DNA from: Candidatus Aminicenantota bacterium
GTDB taxonomy: Bacteria; Acidobacteriota; Aminicenantia; Aminicenantales; Saccharicenantaceae
Direction: 5' to 3'
Assembly: GCA_014360015.1 (NCBI GenBank)
Contig: JACIYJ010000007.1
Coordinates: 62,001 to 126,000, forward strand
DNA: 64,000 nucleotides
The notes below the pieces were generated by a model. The model searched no databases. It saw only the letters and a program-made list of their open reading frames with translations, and was not told where the DNA came from. How positions within the stretch are numbered: position 1 is the first letter of the stretch; each line of letters starts with the position of its first letter. The position numbers were made by a program, and so were the translations under genes. Positions 55,150 to 63,550 of this stretch are shown piece after piece.

Positions 55150-56616
55150 ATGAGAAAATATGTTTCTTTGATTTTGGGTTTGCTGCTGGCTTTATCGGTC
55201 GTCAACCTGGGTTCAGCTCAGGTGACTAGACCTGAAGACCTGAAATTCCCTCCGCTCAAGTTTGAACCACCCAACCCAGCGAATTTCCGCGTGGTTTTTG
55301 CCAACGGGCTACGCGGCTACATCAAGGAAGAAAGAACTCTGCCGATTGTCAATATTACTGCTATCATTCACACTGGCAGCCTGTATGTGCCGAAAGAGAA
55401 GGCTGGGCTGGATGCCATTTTGTCCGAGTGCCTGATCAAAGGAGGCACCAGAACCAGAACCGGTTCGGTCATCGAGGACAGAATCGATTTTCTTGGCGGA
55501 ACCCTGAACTTTTCGGTGGGTGAGAGGACAGCCATGCTGTCAATGTCGGTTCTGAGCAAGGACTTAGATGAAGGTCTGGACTTGTTTTTCGATGTCCTGA
55601 TGAACCCAGAGTTCAGGGAAGACAGCCTGAAGCTGGCTAAGGGCAGACTGATTGAACAGATGCGTTCAGCCAATGACAATCCCAGCCAGGTCTTAGCCAG
55701 AGAGTACGAAAAGGTGCTTTATGGCGACCATCCGCTGACTTATCAAGAAACGAAAGCCACAGTGGAAGGCATAACCCAGGCTGATCTCAAAGCCTTCCAT
55801 GCGAAGTATTTCTTCCCAAAAAATATCATTATCGCCGCGGCTGGAGATTTCAGCCGGGACCAGCTCAAGAACAAAATCAATAAGTATGCTTCCAAGTGGG
55901 CCAACAAACCGCTTTCTTTCCCCACCATTAGCAAGAATTTCCCCCAACCTGAGCCCGGCGTTTATTTCATCCAGAAGAAAATCAATCAGGGCTACATCTC
56001 CATTGGTCATTTAGGGATAGAAGATACTAACCCGGATTATTTTGCTGTCCAGGTGATGAACTTTATCCTCGGCGGGGGGAGCTTTACTTCCAGAATAACT
56101 TCCAAGGTCAGGTCAGATGAGGGTCTGGCTTACAACACCGGAAGCCGATTCACTTATCGCTGGGGTTTCCCAGGGACTTTTGCTGGCTATGTTCAGACCA
56201 AATCGGAGACTGTTGGTTATGCTATCTCCTTGATTCTAAAAGAGTTCGAGCGGATAAGACAGGAACCCGTTTCTGACGCTGAGATGGAGACGGCGATTAA
56301 TTATTATCTGGAAAGCTTTGCTGATTTCTTCCAGAGCCCGATCGGTACCATGGTCAATTTCGCTAATCTGGAATTGCAGGGCAAGCCGATGAACTACTAT
56401 GCGACTTATAGGGATAAGATTAAGGCTGTGACCAAGGAGAAAGTGCTGGAAGTGGCGAAAAAGTACATTCACCCGGATAAGATGGTGATTATGATTGTCG
56501 GCGACTGGGAACCCTGCAACAAAGGCTCTGACAAGTTCCCAGGACCTCTTGACAGGTTGGGTAAAGTTCACCGAGTAAAATTGCTCGATCCGCTCACCGG
56601 ACAGTTGGTTGATTAA
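55150..56616 (+). CDS. M16 family peptidase-like protein, non-catalytic partner
   Basis: The 488-residue protein has a signal peptide (LILGLLLALSVVNLGSAQ) and the M16 fold, but the zinc motif has decayed: GLDAILSECLIKGGT stands where HxxEH is expected. It does keep the C-terminal Arg...Tyr element in VRSDEGLAYNTGSRF, used by M16 dimers to bind the substrate. It therefore complements the preceding gene, as in mitochondrial processing peptidase and bacterial M16 pairs. A clear terminator follows. Confidence 0.92.
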   Translation: MRKYVSLILGLLLALSVVNLGSAQVTRPEDLKFPPLKFEPPNPANFRVVFANGLRGYIKEERTLPIVNITAIIHTGSLYVPKEKAGLDAILSECLIKGGTRTRTGSVIEDRIDFLGGTLNFSVGERTAMLSMSVLSKDLDEGLDLFFDVLMNPEFREDSLKLAKGRLIEQMRSANDNPSQVLAREYEKVLYGDHPLTYQETKATVEGITQADLKAFHAKYFFPKNIIIAAAGDFSRDQLKNKINKYASKWANKPLSFPTISKNFPQPEPGVYFIQKKINQGYISIGHLGIEDTNPDYFAVQVMNFILGGGSFTSRITSKVRSDEGLAYNTGSRFTYRWGFPGTFAGYVQTKSETVGYAISLILKEFERIRQEPVSDAEMETAINYYLESFADFFQSPIGTMVNFANLELQGKPMNYYATYRDKIKAVTKEKVLEVAKKYIHPDKMVIMIVGDWEPCNKGSDKFPGPLDRLGKVHRVKLLDPLTGQLVD

Positions 56617-56663
56617 AGTTGGAGTAAGGCCTTTTTAATATTGCCAGAAAATTTAATGATAAT

Positions 56664-56693
56664 GGGCAGCTGCAGAGGCTGCCCTTTTTATTT
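56664..56693 (+). terminator. Rho-independent terminator after the M16 pair
   Basis: GGGCAGC (56664-56670) and GCTGCCC (56678-56684) form a perfect 7-base GC-rich stem with a 7-base loop, followed directly by TTTTTATTT. It is the clearest intrinsic terminator in the window and ends plus-strand transcription before the convergent aspS gene. Confidence 0.85.
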
Positions 56694-56762
56694 CAGATTT
56701 CCGGAGGCCTTTAAACGCCTGGATATTGATCTTGATGTGATTGAGAAAGGCGATCGGGCAGG

Positions 56763-58550
56763 TTAAGACTTGGTGACCTTTATCCCGAGTTCTTCCAACT
56801 GGCGCTCGTCTACTTCTGACGGGGAACCTGTCATAAGACACAGAGCACTGGTGGTTTTCGGAAATGGGATTACTTCTCTGATTGATTCTTCGCCGCAAAG
56901 GAGCATCACCAAGCGATCAAATCCCAGGGCAATTCCGCCGTGGGGTGGTGCCCCATAAGTCAGGGCTTCTAAGAAAAAGCCGAACTTTTGCTCAGCCTGC
57001 TCCGGCGTCAGTCCCAGCACCTTAAAGACCTTAGCCTGTAGCTCTGGCTGATGGATTCTGATGGACCCGCCACCAACCTCATAGCCATTGAGTACTAAGT
57101 CATAAGCCAGAGCCTTTACTCTGAACGGCTCACTCTCCAGATAATCAATGTCAGCTGGGTTGGGCGAGGTGAATGGATGGTGCATCGAGACAATCTTCTG
57201 CTCTTCTTCGCTCCATTCAAAAAGTGGGAAATCAGTCACCCAACAAAAGGCTCGCCTGTTTTTGTCAAGCTTTCCTTCTCTGATTTTTTCCTGAATGAAA
57301 TTTTTTCTGAATTCTCCCAAAACCTTAACCGCAATATCTCTGGATGAAGCTACCAGAAGACCAAGGTCACCATCTTCAGCACCGAGCGCTTTCCAGATGG
57401 TCTGAAGCTTATCCTGTTCCAGTTTCAACGAACTCTTCAGTCCGCCTTCAACCTGCCTCACCCAGACCAGCCCGCCAGCTCCCAAGGCCTTAGCTTGCTC
57501 TTGAAGCTTATCCAGCTGTGACCGCGAAAATTTACTACCACCCTTAACCAGCAATCCTTTTAGGACCCCGCCTTTTTCTATAGCCCCACTGATGATTTCT
57601 GAGCCGAGACCTTTTCCAATTTCAGTCAGGTCCTCAATTCCCACTTTGTCCCGCAGGTCTGGTTTGTCCGAACCGTATTTATCCATGGCTTCCTCATAAC
57701 TTAGCCTGGGGAAAGGTCGGCTGATTTTTTCGCCGGTGAGAGCGAAAAGTTCGACCATCAGCTCTTCGATGAGCTCGAAGATGTCCTCTCTTTCCACAAA
57801 ACTCATCTCGATATCGATTTGGGTGAATTCTGGCTGGCGGTCGGCCCGCAAATCTTCATCCCTGAAACATCTGACGATCTGAAAATACCGATCAAATCCG
57901 GCAATCATCAGAATCTGCTTGAAAAGCTGCGGCGACTGCGGCAGGGCATAGAATTTCCCGTGATGGATCCGGCTCGGCACTAAATAGTCGCGGGCTCCTT
58001 CCGGTGTGCTTTTGGTCAGAAAGGGCGTTTCAATTTCCAAAAAGCCCTTTGCGCTTAAAAAATTTCTGGTGACCAGCGCGGCCTGATGTCTGAGGATAAT
58101 ATTTCTCTGCATTGACGGCCGCCTCAAATCGAGATACCGGTATTTAAACCGCAGCTCTTCTGCTGCCTGCGGTGGGTCAGCGATGATAAAGGGCGGAATC
58201 TTGGAAGTGTTAAGTATCTGCATCCCGGTTATCTCAACTTCAACTTCACCAGTGGGCATCTGGGGGTTGACTGAACCCTGTTCCCGGAGCCTGACCATCC
58301 CTTTCACTTCCACCACATACTCGCTCCGAAGCCTTTTGGCCTGTTCCAGAAGCTCTGGCTGGTCGCTTCGGACCACGAGCTGCACCACACCTGATCTATC
58401 TCTTAAATCCACAAACACTAAGCTGCCGATGTCGCGCACTCGCTGCACCCAACCGGTGAGAATCACTTCTTTTCCAGCATCGGCGGCCCGCAGCTCTCCG
58501 CAGTATTTGGTTCTTTTCCAGATTTCCGTGGCTCTCTCTTTTTCTTTCAT
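56763..58550 (-). CDS. aspS: Aspartyl-tRNA synthetase
   Basis: The 595-residue protein is the bacterial-type AspRS. It has the N-terminal OB-fold anticodon-binding domain (VILTGWVQRVRDIGSLVFVD) and class II motif 2 (YFQIVRCFRDEDLRADRQPE, then FTQIDIEMSF). The bacterial GAD insertion (about 290-420) is present, and motif 3 is GGIALGFDRLVMLLCG. It charges tRNA with aspartate in the cytoplasm. It follows hisS on the same strand after a 178-base gap that contains the 15-base palindrome ATTGTTAATAACAAT (58685-58699). An AAAGGA lies 8 bases before the start. Confidence 0.97.
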   Translation of the reverse strand: MKEKERATEIWKRTKYCGELRAADAGKEVILTGWVQRVRDIGSLVFVDLRDRSGVVQLVVRSDQPELLEQAKRLRSEYVVEVKGMVRLREQGSVNPQMPTGEVEVEITGMQILNTSKIPPFIIADPPQAAEELRFKYRYLDLRRPSMQRNIILRHQAALVTRNFLSAKGFLEIETPFLTKSTPEGARDYLVPSRIHHGKFYALPQSPQLFKQILMIAGFDRYFQIVRCFRDEDLRADRQPEFTQIDIEMSFVEREDIFELIEELMVELFALTGEKISRPFPRLSYEEAMDKYGSDKPDLRDKVGIEDLTEIGKGLGSEIISGAIEKGGVLKGLLVKGGSKFSRSQLDKLQEQAKALGAGGLVWVRQVEGGLKSSLKLEQDKLQTIWKALGAEDGDLGLLVASSRDIAVKVLGEFRKNFIQEKIREGKLDKNRRAFCWVTDFPLFEWSEEEQKIVSMHHPFTSPNPADIDYLESEPFRVKALAYDLVLNGYEVGGGSIRIHQPELQAKVFKVLGLTPEQAEQKFGFFLEALTYGAPPHGGIALGFDRLVMLLCGEESIREVIPFPKTTSALCLMTGSPSEVDERQLEELGIKVTKS

Positions 58551-58728
58551 CGAATTTTTCCTTTTCTGTATATTCTATCTTTTTCTGATTTTTATAAGAA
58601 ATTGCTAAATGGCCAATTTTCCACGAAGGCCAGTGTTTTTTTGGAAAAGCTGATTAAAGGTGAATTATTGTTGGGTGCAAGGCAATTGTTAATAACAATA
58701 CCGGCTGATTTTTCTAAGAACATCAGAA

Positions 58729-60021
58729 TTATTCTTCCCGGCTCTTAATACCTTTTTTGTCTTTCAGCAGGATGATTTTTGCCAGCTCCTCGGCTGTGCC
58801 TTCATACTGCTTCGAATCGATCATGTCTTTAAGCTGGAATTTTCCCTTGGCCAGCTCATCTTCGCCAATTATCAGCACCCAGTCGGCGCCAATCTTATTA
58901 GCCCGGCTGAAGTGAGCCTTCATTCCACGATCTTTGAACTCGACCAGACATTCGATTCCCTCTGACCGCAGGTACCGCGCCGTGGCGATGCTCTGTTTCT
59001 TTGCTTCTTCGCCGAGATAGGCAAAATAAACAAAGCTCTTCTTCGGAGGCTCAATCTTAGCCACCGACAATAGCCGCTCCAGGCCCATGGCAAAACCAAT
59101 TCCGCACAGATCCGGTCCACCAAATTCCCTGACCATATCATCATAGCGGCCACCACCGCAGATGGCATTTTGGGCACCGAGATGCTCGGCTACAATTTCA
59201 AAAGCCGTCTTGGTGTAATAATCGAGGCCCCGCACTAAGGTCGGGTCAACTCGGTAAGGAATTCCGTAAAAATCGAGATAGCCAAGGAATTCTTGAAAGT
59301 GTTCCTGGCACTCAGCACACAAAAAATCAGTAATTTTCGGAAAGTTGCTGGCTACTTCCCGACAGGTTTCAATTTTGCAGTCGAAAATCCGTAGCGGGTT
59401 GAGCTCAGCTTTGCGCTGGCAATCCGGGCACAGCCTGTCTTTAACTGCAGCCGCGGCTTTCCTCAGCTCAGCCCCATAAGCTGGCCGGCATTTTTTACAG
59501 CCCACCGAGTTGACCATGGTGGTGACGTTCTCCACCCCGAGCTGCCGCAGCAATCTGTGGGCCATCTCCACTATTTCCGCATCCACGGCCGGGTCTTTTT
59601 CCCCGAAGACTTCGATGTCGATCTGATGGAACTGGCGGTAACGACCTTTCTGCGGCTTGTCGTATCTGAACATCGGCCCGATGTAGTAAAAACGTAGCGG
59701 CTGTGGCTGAAGATCAAGCCGGTGCTCGATTATTGCCCGCACTACCGACGGCGTATACTCCGGCCGCAGAGTCACTGATCGTCCACCCTTATCGGTGAAA
59801 GTGTACATTTCTTTGGTGACGATGTCTGAGGAGGCCCCGGTGCCTTTTTCAAAAAGCTCAGTTGGCTCAATCACCGGTGCCCGAAGCTCCCGGTAGCCAT
59901 AAAGCTCAAAGATTTCCTTAGCCGCAGCTTCGGCGATCTGCCAGAGCCGGGCCTCTTGGGGCAGGATATCTTTGGTGCCCTTGATGGCAGAAAGTTCCTT
60001 TTTAGGTTGTTCAGTGTTCAT
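58729..60021 (-). CDS. hisS: Histidyl-tRNA synthetase
   Basis: The 430-residue class II synthetase begins AIKGTKDILPQEARLWQIAE. It has motif 2 in FRYDKPQKGRYRQFHQIDIE and the HisRS-specific LVRGLDYYTKTAFEIVAEH. GGGRYDDMVREFGG and the anticodon-binding C-terminal domain follow. A cysteine-rich insert (about 170-235: CKKC, CPDC, CAEC) could bind zinc, as in a subset of bacterial HisRS. It lies 55 bases after accA. Confidence 0.96.
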   Translation of the reverse strand: MNTEQPKKELSAIKGTKDILPQEARLWQIAEAAAKEIFELYGYRELRAPVIEPTELFEKGTGASSDIVTKEMYTFTDKGGRSVTLRPEYTPSVVRAIIEHRLDLQPQPLRFYYIGPMFRYDKPQKGRYRQFHQIDIEVFGEKDPAVDAEIVEMAHRLLRQLGVENVTTMVNSVGCKKCRPAYGAELRKAAAAVKDRLCPDCQRKAELNPLRIFDCKIETCREVASNFPKITDFLCAECQEHFQEFLGYLDFYGIPYRVDPTLVRGLDYYTKTAFEIVAEHLGAQNAICGGGRYDDMVREFGGPDLCGIGFAMGLERLLSVAKIEPPKKSFVYFAYLGEEAKKQSIATARYLRSEGIECLVEFKDRGMKAHFSRANKIGADWVLIIGEDELAKGKFQLKDMIDSKQYEGTAEELAKIILLKDKKGIKSREE

Positions 60022-60075
60022 TTTCCCATCGCCTGTTTACTTACATTTTTAGTCTTCAATCTGGTCTCTGGCCTT

Positions 60076-61044
60076 TTACCCTTCTCTGATTTCAAAAATG
60101 CCCTGGCGCCTGATTTTCTTGTAGCGCTCTTCGAGCAACTCGTCGATACTCATCTGCTGCAACTTTTTTAGCGTCTGGTGGAGGTGTTTATCGACATTCT
60201 TGAAAGTGGTTTCATAATCTATGTGAGCTCCGCCCGGTGGTTCTGGAATCAGTTTGTCGATGATGCCCAGCTCATAGAGCTTTTGAGCCCGCAGCCCTAA
60301 GTTTTCTGCGGCCTGCTCCACAGCCATAGGTCCCTGGTCTTTCCAGAGAATGGCGGCACAACCTTCTGGGGAGATGACCGAATAGAAAGCATATTCCAGC
60401 ATCAGCAGGGCGTCGCCGAAACCGATTCCCAGCCCGCCGCCGCTTCCACCTTCGCCGATGATGACATTGACGATGGGAGTCTTCAGCCGGGAAATGATTT
60501 TCAGGTTGTAGGCAATGGCTTCAGCCTGGCCACGTTCTTCAGCTCCAATTCCTGGATAAGCGCCCGGCGTGTCGACGAAAGTAATCACCGGAAAACCGAA
60601 TTTTTCGGCCATCTGCATGATGCGCAGGGCCTTGCGGTAGCCTTCAGGGTTGGGCTGACCGAAATTGCGTTCGATGCGGGCTTTGGTCGTCCGGCCTTTT
60701 TGATGGCCGATGACGGCCACGGTCTGTCCCTTGTAAAAAGCTAAGCCCGCCACAATAGCTGGGTCGTCTGCAAATCGACGGTCACCGTGGAATTCCATAA
60801 AATCCTGGAAAAGGGCGTTGATGTAATCTAAGGTGTATGGTCTTTTGGGATGGCGAGCAATCTGAACAATATGGACAGCGGTGAGCTTCGGGGCGATCTT
60901 TTCCCATTCTTTCTCGATTTGAGCTCTAAGGGCCGCGATTTTTTCCTTGCGGTTGGAATCTTCACTGGCTTCGAGAGCGTCAATCTGTTCCTTGAGAGCA
61001 ATTATCGGTCGCTCCATAGAATAAAAATCAAGTTTTTCTTTCAT
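60076..61044 (-). CDS. accA: Acetyl-CoA carboxylase carboxyltransferase subunit alpha
   Basis: The 322-residue protein starts LDFERPI-like (KLDFYSMERPIIALKEQIDA). It contains ARHPKRPYTLDYINALFQDF, TFVDTPGAYPGIGAEERGQA and the oxyanion-hole GEGGSGGGLGIGFGD, all characteristic of AccA. With AccD it transfers the carboxyl group from carboxybiotin to acetyl-CoA. AccD, AccB and AccC are not in the window. It leads the accA-hisS-aspS group. Confidence 0.97.
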   Translation of the reverse strand: MKEKLDFYSMERPIIALKEQIDALEASEDSNRKEKIAALRAQIEKEWEKIAPKLTAVHIVQIARHPKRPYTLDYINALFQDFMEFHGDRRFADDPAIVAGLAFYKGQTVAVIGHQKGRTTKARIERNFGQPNPEGYRKALRIMQMAEKFGFPVITFVDTPGAYPGIGAEERGQAEAIAYNLKIISRLKTPIVNVIIGEGGSGGGLGIGFGDALLMLEYAFYSVISPEGCAAILWKDQGPMAVEQAAENLGLRAQKLYELGIIDKLIPEPPGGAHIDYETTFKNVDKHLHQTLKKLQQMSIDELLEERYKKIRRQGIFEIREG

Positions 61045-61099
61045 AGCACACTCTCTTTTTTCTTTTTCGTTATTTTATCAGAAAACCGGCGTCCTGAGT

Positions 61100-61129
61100 A
61101 TTCTAAAGATTACCCTTAACCCCTGTCAA
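61100..61129 (-). promoter_or_regulatory. Promoter of accA
   Basis: On the minus strand a perfect TTGACA (61124-61129), an 18-base spacer and TAGAAT (61100-61105) lie upstream of the ATG at 61044. The leader is about 50 bases and ends in a weak GAGAG binding site. Confidence 0.65.
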
Positions 61130-61265
61130 GTGCTGAGCCAGCTGGCAACAGCGCGAGGAGAGCTACTCCGATGGTGGGCTTAGTCTCTTTCTTACTTTAT
61201 GCCCTCCGGAAAGTGGACAGATAGGTTTAGTCAAGATTTTTTGACGCCTTCTCCGACGGTTATTG

Positions 61266-62942
61266 TCAGGAGCTCAGCTTACCAAAAGGTCCTGAGGTTC
61301 CGGATGGTTCTAAATACTTTACGCTTTCCAAAAAGATGGTTTCCAGCTCAGGTTCCGGCACCCGGTCCGCTGCCTGGTATAATGACTTATTTTCCCGGAG
61401 TTTTTCCGAATTAGTCTTAAGGAAATGAATGAAATTCAACTCTGACTTATCTATTCCGATTTCCTGAGCATATTGTCTTCTTAGTTCTTCATCGTTATTA
61501 AGGGCGCTGAAAACCCGCCATTTCCATTTTAAATCGTGGATTTCTCCCTGAGCGATAATTTTCCCTTTATTGATGAAAATGGCTTCATCGCAAATCTGGT
61601 CTACTTCAGGTAGAAGATGAGAGGAGAGAAAGATGGTCTTTCCCTTCTGCTGGAGTTTTACTATTTGATGTCTTATATCATTCATCGCAATCGGGTCAAG
61701 ACCGGTGTATGGCTCATCAAGAATTATAATTTCAGGGTCATCAATTACAGCCAAAGCCAGGGCGAGCTTCTGCAAATTTCCCTTAGATAAAGCTTTGATT
61801 CTCAAATCGGTATAATCCATTAAACCAAAATTTTTCAAAAACTCCTGGATGAGGTTTTCTTTCTCAGGGGATTTTATCCCATTTAATCTCAGAACGAGGT
61901 CTATTATTTCCCGAACTGTAAGGAATGGATACAATGAAGGGTTTTCTGAAAGGTAACCGATTTTCGGGTTTTTGTCGGAAGCCTTGTCAGCAGTGATTAT
62001 CTCGATTGAGCCGCTATCGGGTTGGAGATAACCGATTATTAATCGCAAAGTGGTAGTTTTGCCGGCTCCATTCGGCCCGAGAAATCCAGTAATCTTCATA
62101 CGTTTGAGGCTAAAGGAAATTTCATGAACCACTTTTTTCTTTCTGAAAAATCCAGAGGAATAGGATTTGCTCAGCTTATGGATTGAAAGACAGCGATCAG
62201 CGGATTTTTCATCAGCCGATACTGTTTGGTAATTCTTTTTTAGGCCAAGACTCTTTAAGCTGATAAAAGAAAGAGCCAGAAAAATTGAAGCATAGAGGAT
62301 GACTATTAATACTGGCATAAATGATGTCGTTTTTTGCACTATTGAAGGGAAGAATAGCAGGGTTGGTAGCATTTTTGGGTCGAAGTTCTTGGTCATTAGC
62401 CAGCTCTCGATAGAATCCAACCAGCCAAAATGCTTTAAGAAAATTATGAAAGAAATTTGAGTGAAAAAAAGAACGGCAAAATTAGTCTGGCCTTTAAACC
62501 AGCAGGACAGGAAAAGCCCTGTGGCGATGAAGTTAAAACATATAATCAGGCTGTGGCCTGCTAAATTAAAAAGTTCATTCAGCTCTAAATCCGAAGAATT
62601 AGCCAGAATAAGAATCAGGCCAAAAAGTACCGCCAGCATCAAGACCAGAGCTATCATTGCGGAAACGGCAAGAAATTTGCCCAATATTATTTGTTCATTC
62701 TTACTTCTATTCAAGATAACTTCAAGATGCTTAGAATCAAACTCATCTTTAATCAGACCACCGGTCGCCAACAGGCCAAGGTAGGGCAAAGTCATGGTCA
62801 GAGTTTCTGTGGCTAAGGTTAAACTTTTTTTGAATAGAGCCAGATAAAAAAAGCCAATTAAAGACAGTATTAAAAGAACCAGACTGAGATGTCCTGTGCG
62901 CCAGATTTTTTTCCAGGTGAGGTTAATCAGTGTTTTTGTCAT
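61266..62942 (-). CDS. Single-chain ABC exporter: ABC-2 permease fused to ATPase
   Basis: The 558-residue protein joins two usually separate subunits. Residues about 1-240 are an ABC-2-type permease with six or so helices, and the typical loop TGGLIKDEFDSKHLEVILNR. Residues about 250-470 are a complete ATPase: Walker A GPNGAGKTTTLRLI, a modified signature LSKGNLQKLALAL, Walker B IIILDEPYTGLDPIA and the switch His SSHLLPEV. A C-terminal tail of about 80 residues follows. The order permease-then-ATPase in one chain is uncommon for this family. It overlaps a TlpA-like gene by 20 bases, so both serve one function, perhaps envelope redox or peptide export. Confidence 0.88.
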   Translation of the reverse strand: MTKTLINLTWKKIWRTGHLSLVLLILSLIGFFYLALFKKSLTLATETLTMTLPYLGLLATGGLIKDEFDSKHLEVILNRSKNEQIILGKFLAVSAMIALVLMLAVLFGLILILANSSDLELNELFNLAGHSLIICFNFIATGLFLSCWFKGQTNFAVLFFTQISFIIFLKHFGWLDSIESWLMTKNFDPKMLPTLLFFPSIVQKTTSFMPVLIVILYASIFLALSFISLKSLGLKKNYQTVSADEKSADRCLSIHKLSKSYSSGFFRKKKVVHEISFSLKRMKITGFLGPNGAGKTTTLRLIIGYLQPDSGSIEIITADKASDKNPKIGYLSENPSLYPFLTVREIIDLVLRLNGIKSPEKENLIQEFLKNFGLMDYTDLRIKALSKGNLQKLALALAVIDDPEIIILDEPYTGLDPIAMNDIRHQIVKLQQKGKTIFLSSHLLPEVDQICDEAIFINKGKIIAQGEIHDLKWKWRVFSALNNDEELRRQYAQEIGIDKSELNFIHFLKTNSEKLRENKSLYQAADRVPEPELETIFLESVKYLEPSGTSGPFGKLSS

Positions 62943-63531
62943 TTTTTGAACCTTTCAAATATTGATTTAATATATCTTTTAGTCGTGGAAGCTGTCTGTC
63001 TATGGATAGGGCATCAGCTTTCAGCTGGACCCTGCCCTGATGCAGAAGGACCATAGCTGGTACTCCCACTACATTAAAAAGCCGATGAAGTTGTCCGGAT
63101 TGGTCCGGAGCCAGTTTTGTTGGCCAGTTTTCTTCTTTCTTTATTCTTACCAGCTCGTCGTGAGCCTCTCTGCTTATGGCAATAAGTTCCAGACCGTAGT
63201 TTTCAAATTCCTTGACTGTGGAATATATTTCCAATCCGGTTTCAAGGCAGGCTGAACAGGTGGAACTAATGAAAATTAAGAGGTAGGTTCCATTTTCTGA
63301 AGGTGATACAAGTTGTCCCTCTAAGGTTAAAAAATTGATGGGAGCAGAAAGAGCCTCTCCTTCTTCAAGAAAAAGTGATTTTTTGTGAATAATGTTAGCT
63401 TCCTTCAAGCTTTTCATAAGGTCCTGATTGGCTTCCTGGCAGATAATAAATTTCTGGTAATTCTTATATCCCCAGAAAAAGGAAAACAGCGTCAACAAGA
63501 TAAGTACTACCAGCAGGAATTTTATTTTCAT
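62923..63531 (-). CDS. TlpA-like membrane-anchored thioredoxin-fold protein
   Basis: The 202-residue protein has an N-terminal anchor (FLLVVLILLTLFSFFWGY) and a periplasmic thioredoxin-fold domain. The active-site motif is CSAC in FISSTCSACLETG, and the cis-proline loop is VVGVPAMVLLHQG. A perfect AGGAGG precedes the ATG. It lies 19 bases after a beta-propeller gene and overlaps the single-chain ABC transporter. A role in reducing or oxidising disulfides in an exported or envelope protein is likely. Confidence 0.86.
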   Translation of the reverse strand: MKIKFLLVVLILLTLFSFFWGYKNYQKFIICQEANQDLMKSLKEANIIHKKSLFLEEGEALSAPINFLTLEGQLVSPSENGTYLLIFISSTCSACLETGLEIYSTVKEFENYGLELIAISREAHDELVRIKKEENWPTKLAPDQSGQLHRLFNVVGVPAMVLLHQGRVQLKADALSIDRQLPRLKDILNQYLKGSKNDKNTD

Positions 63532-63550
63532 CGTTTTCCTCCTGCTTCCT

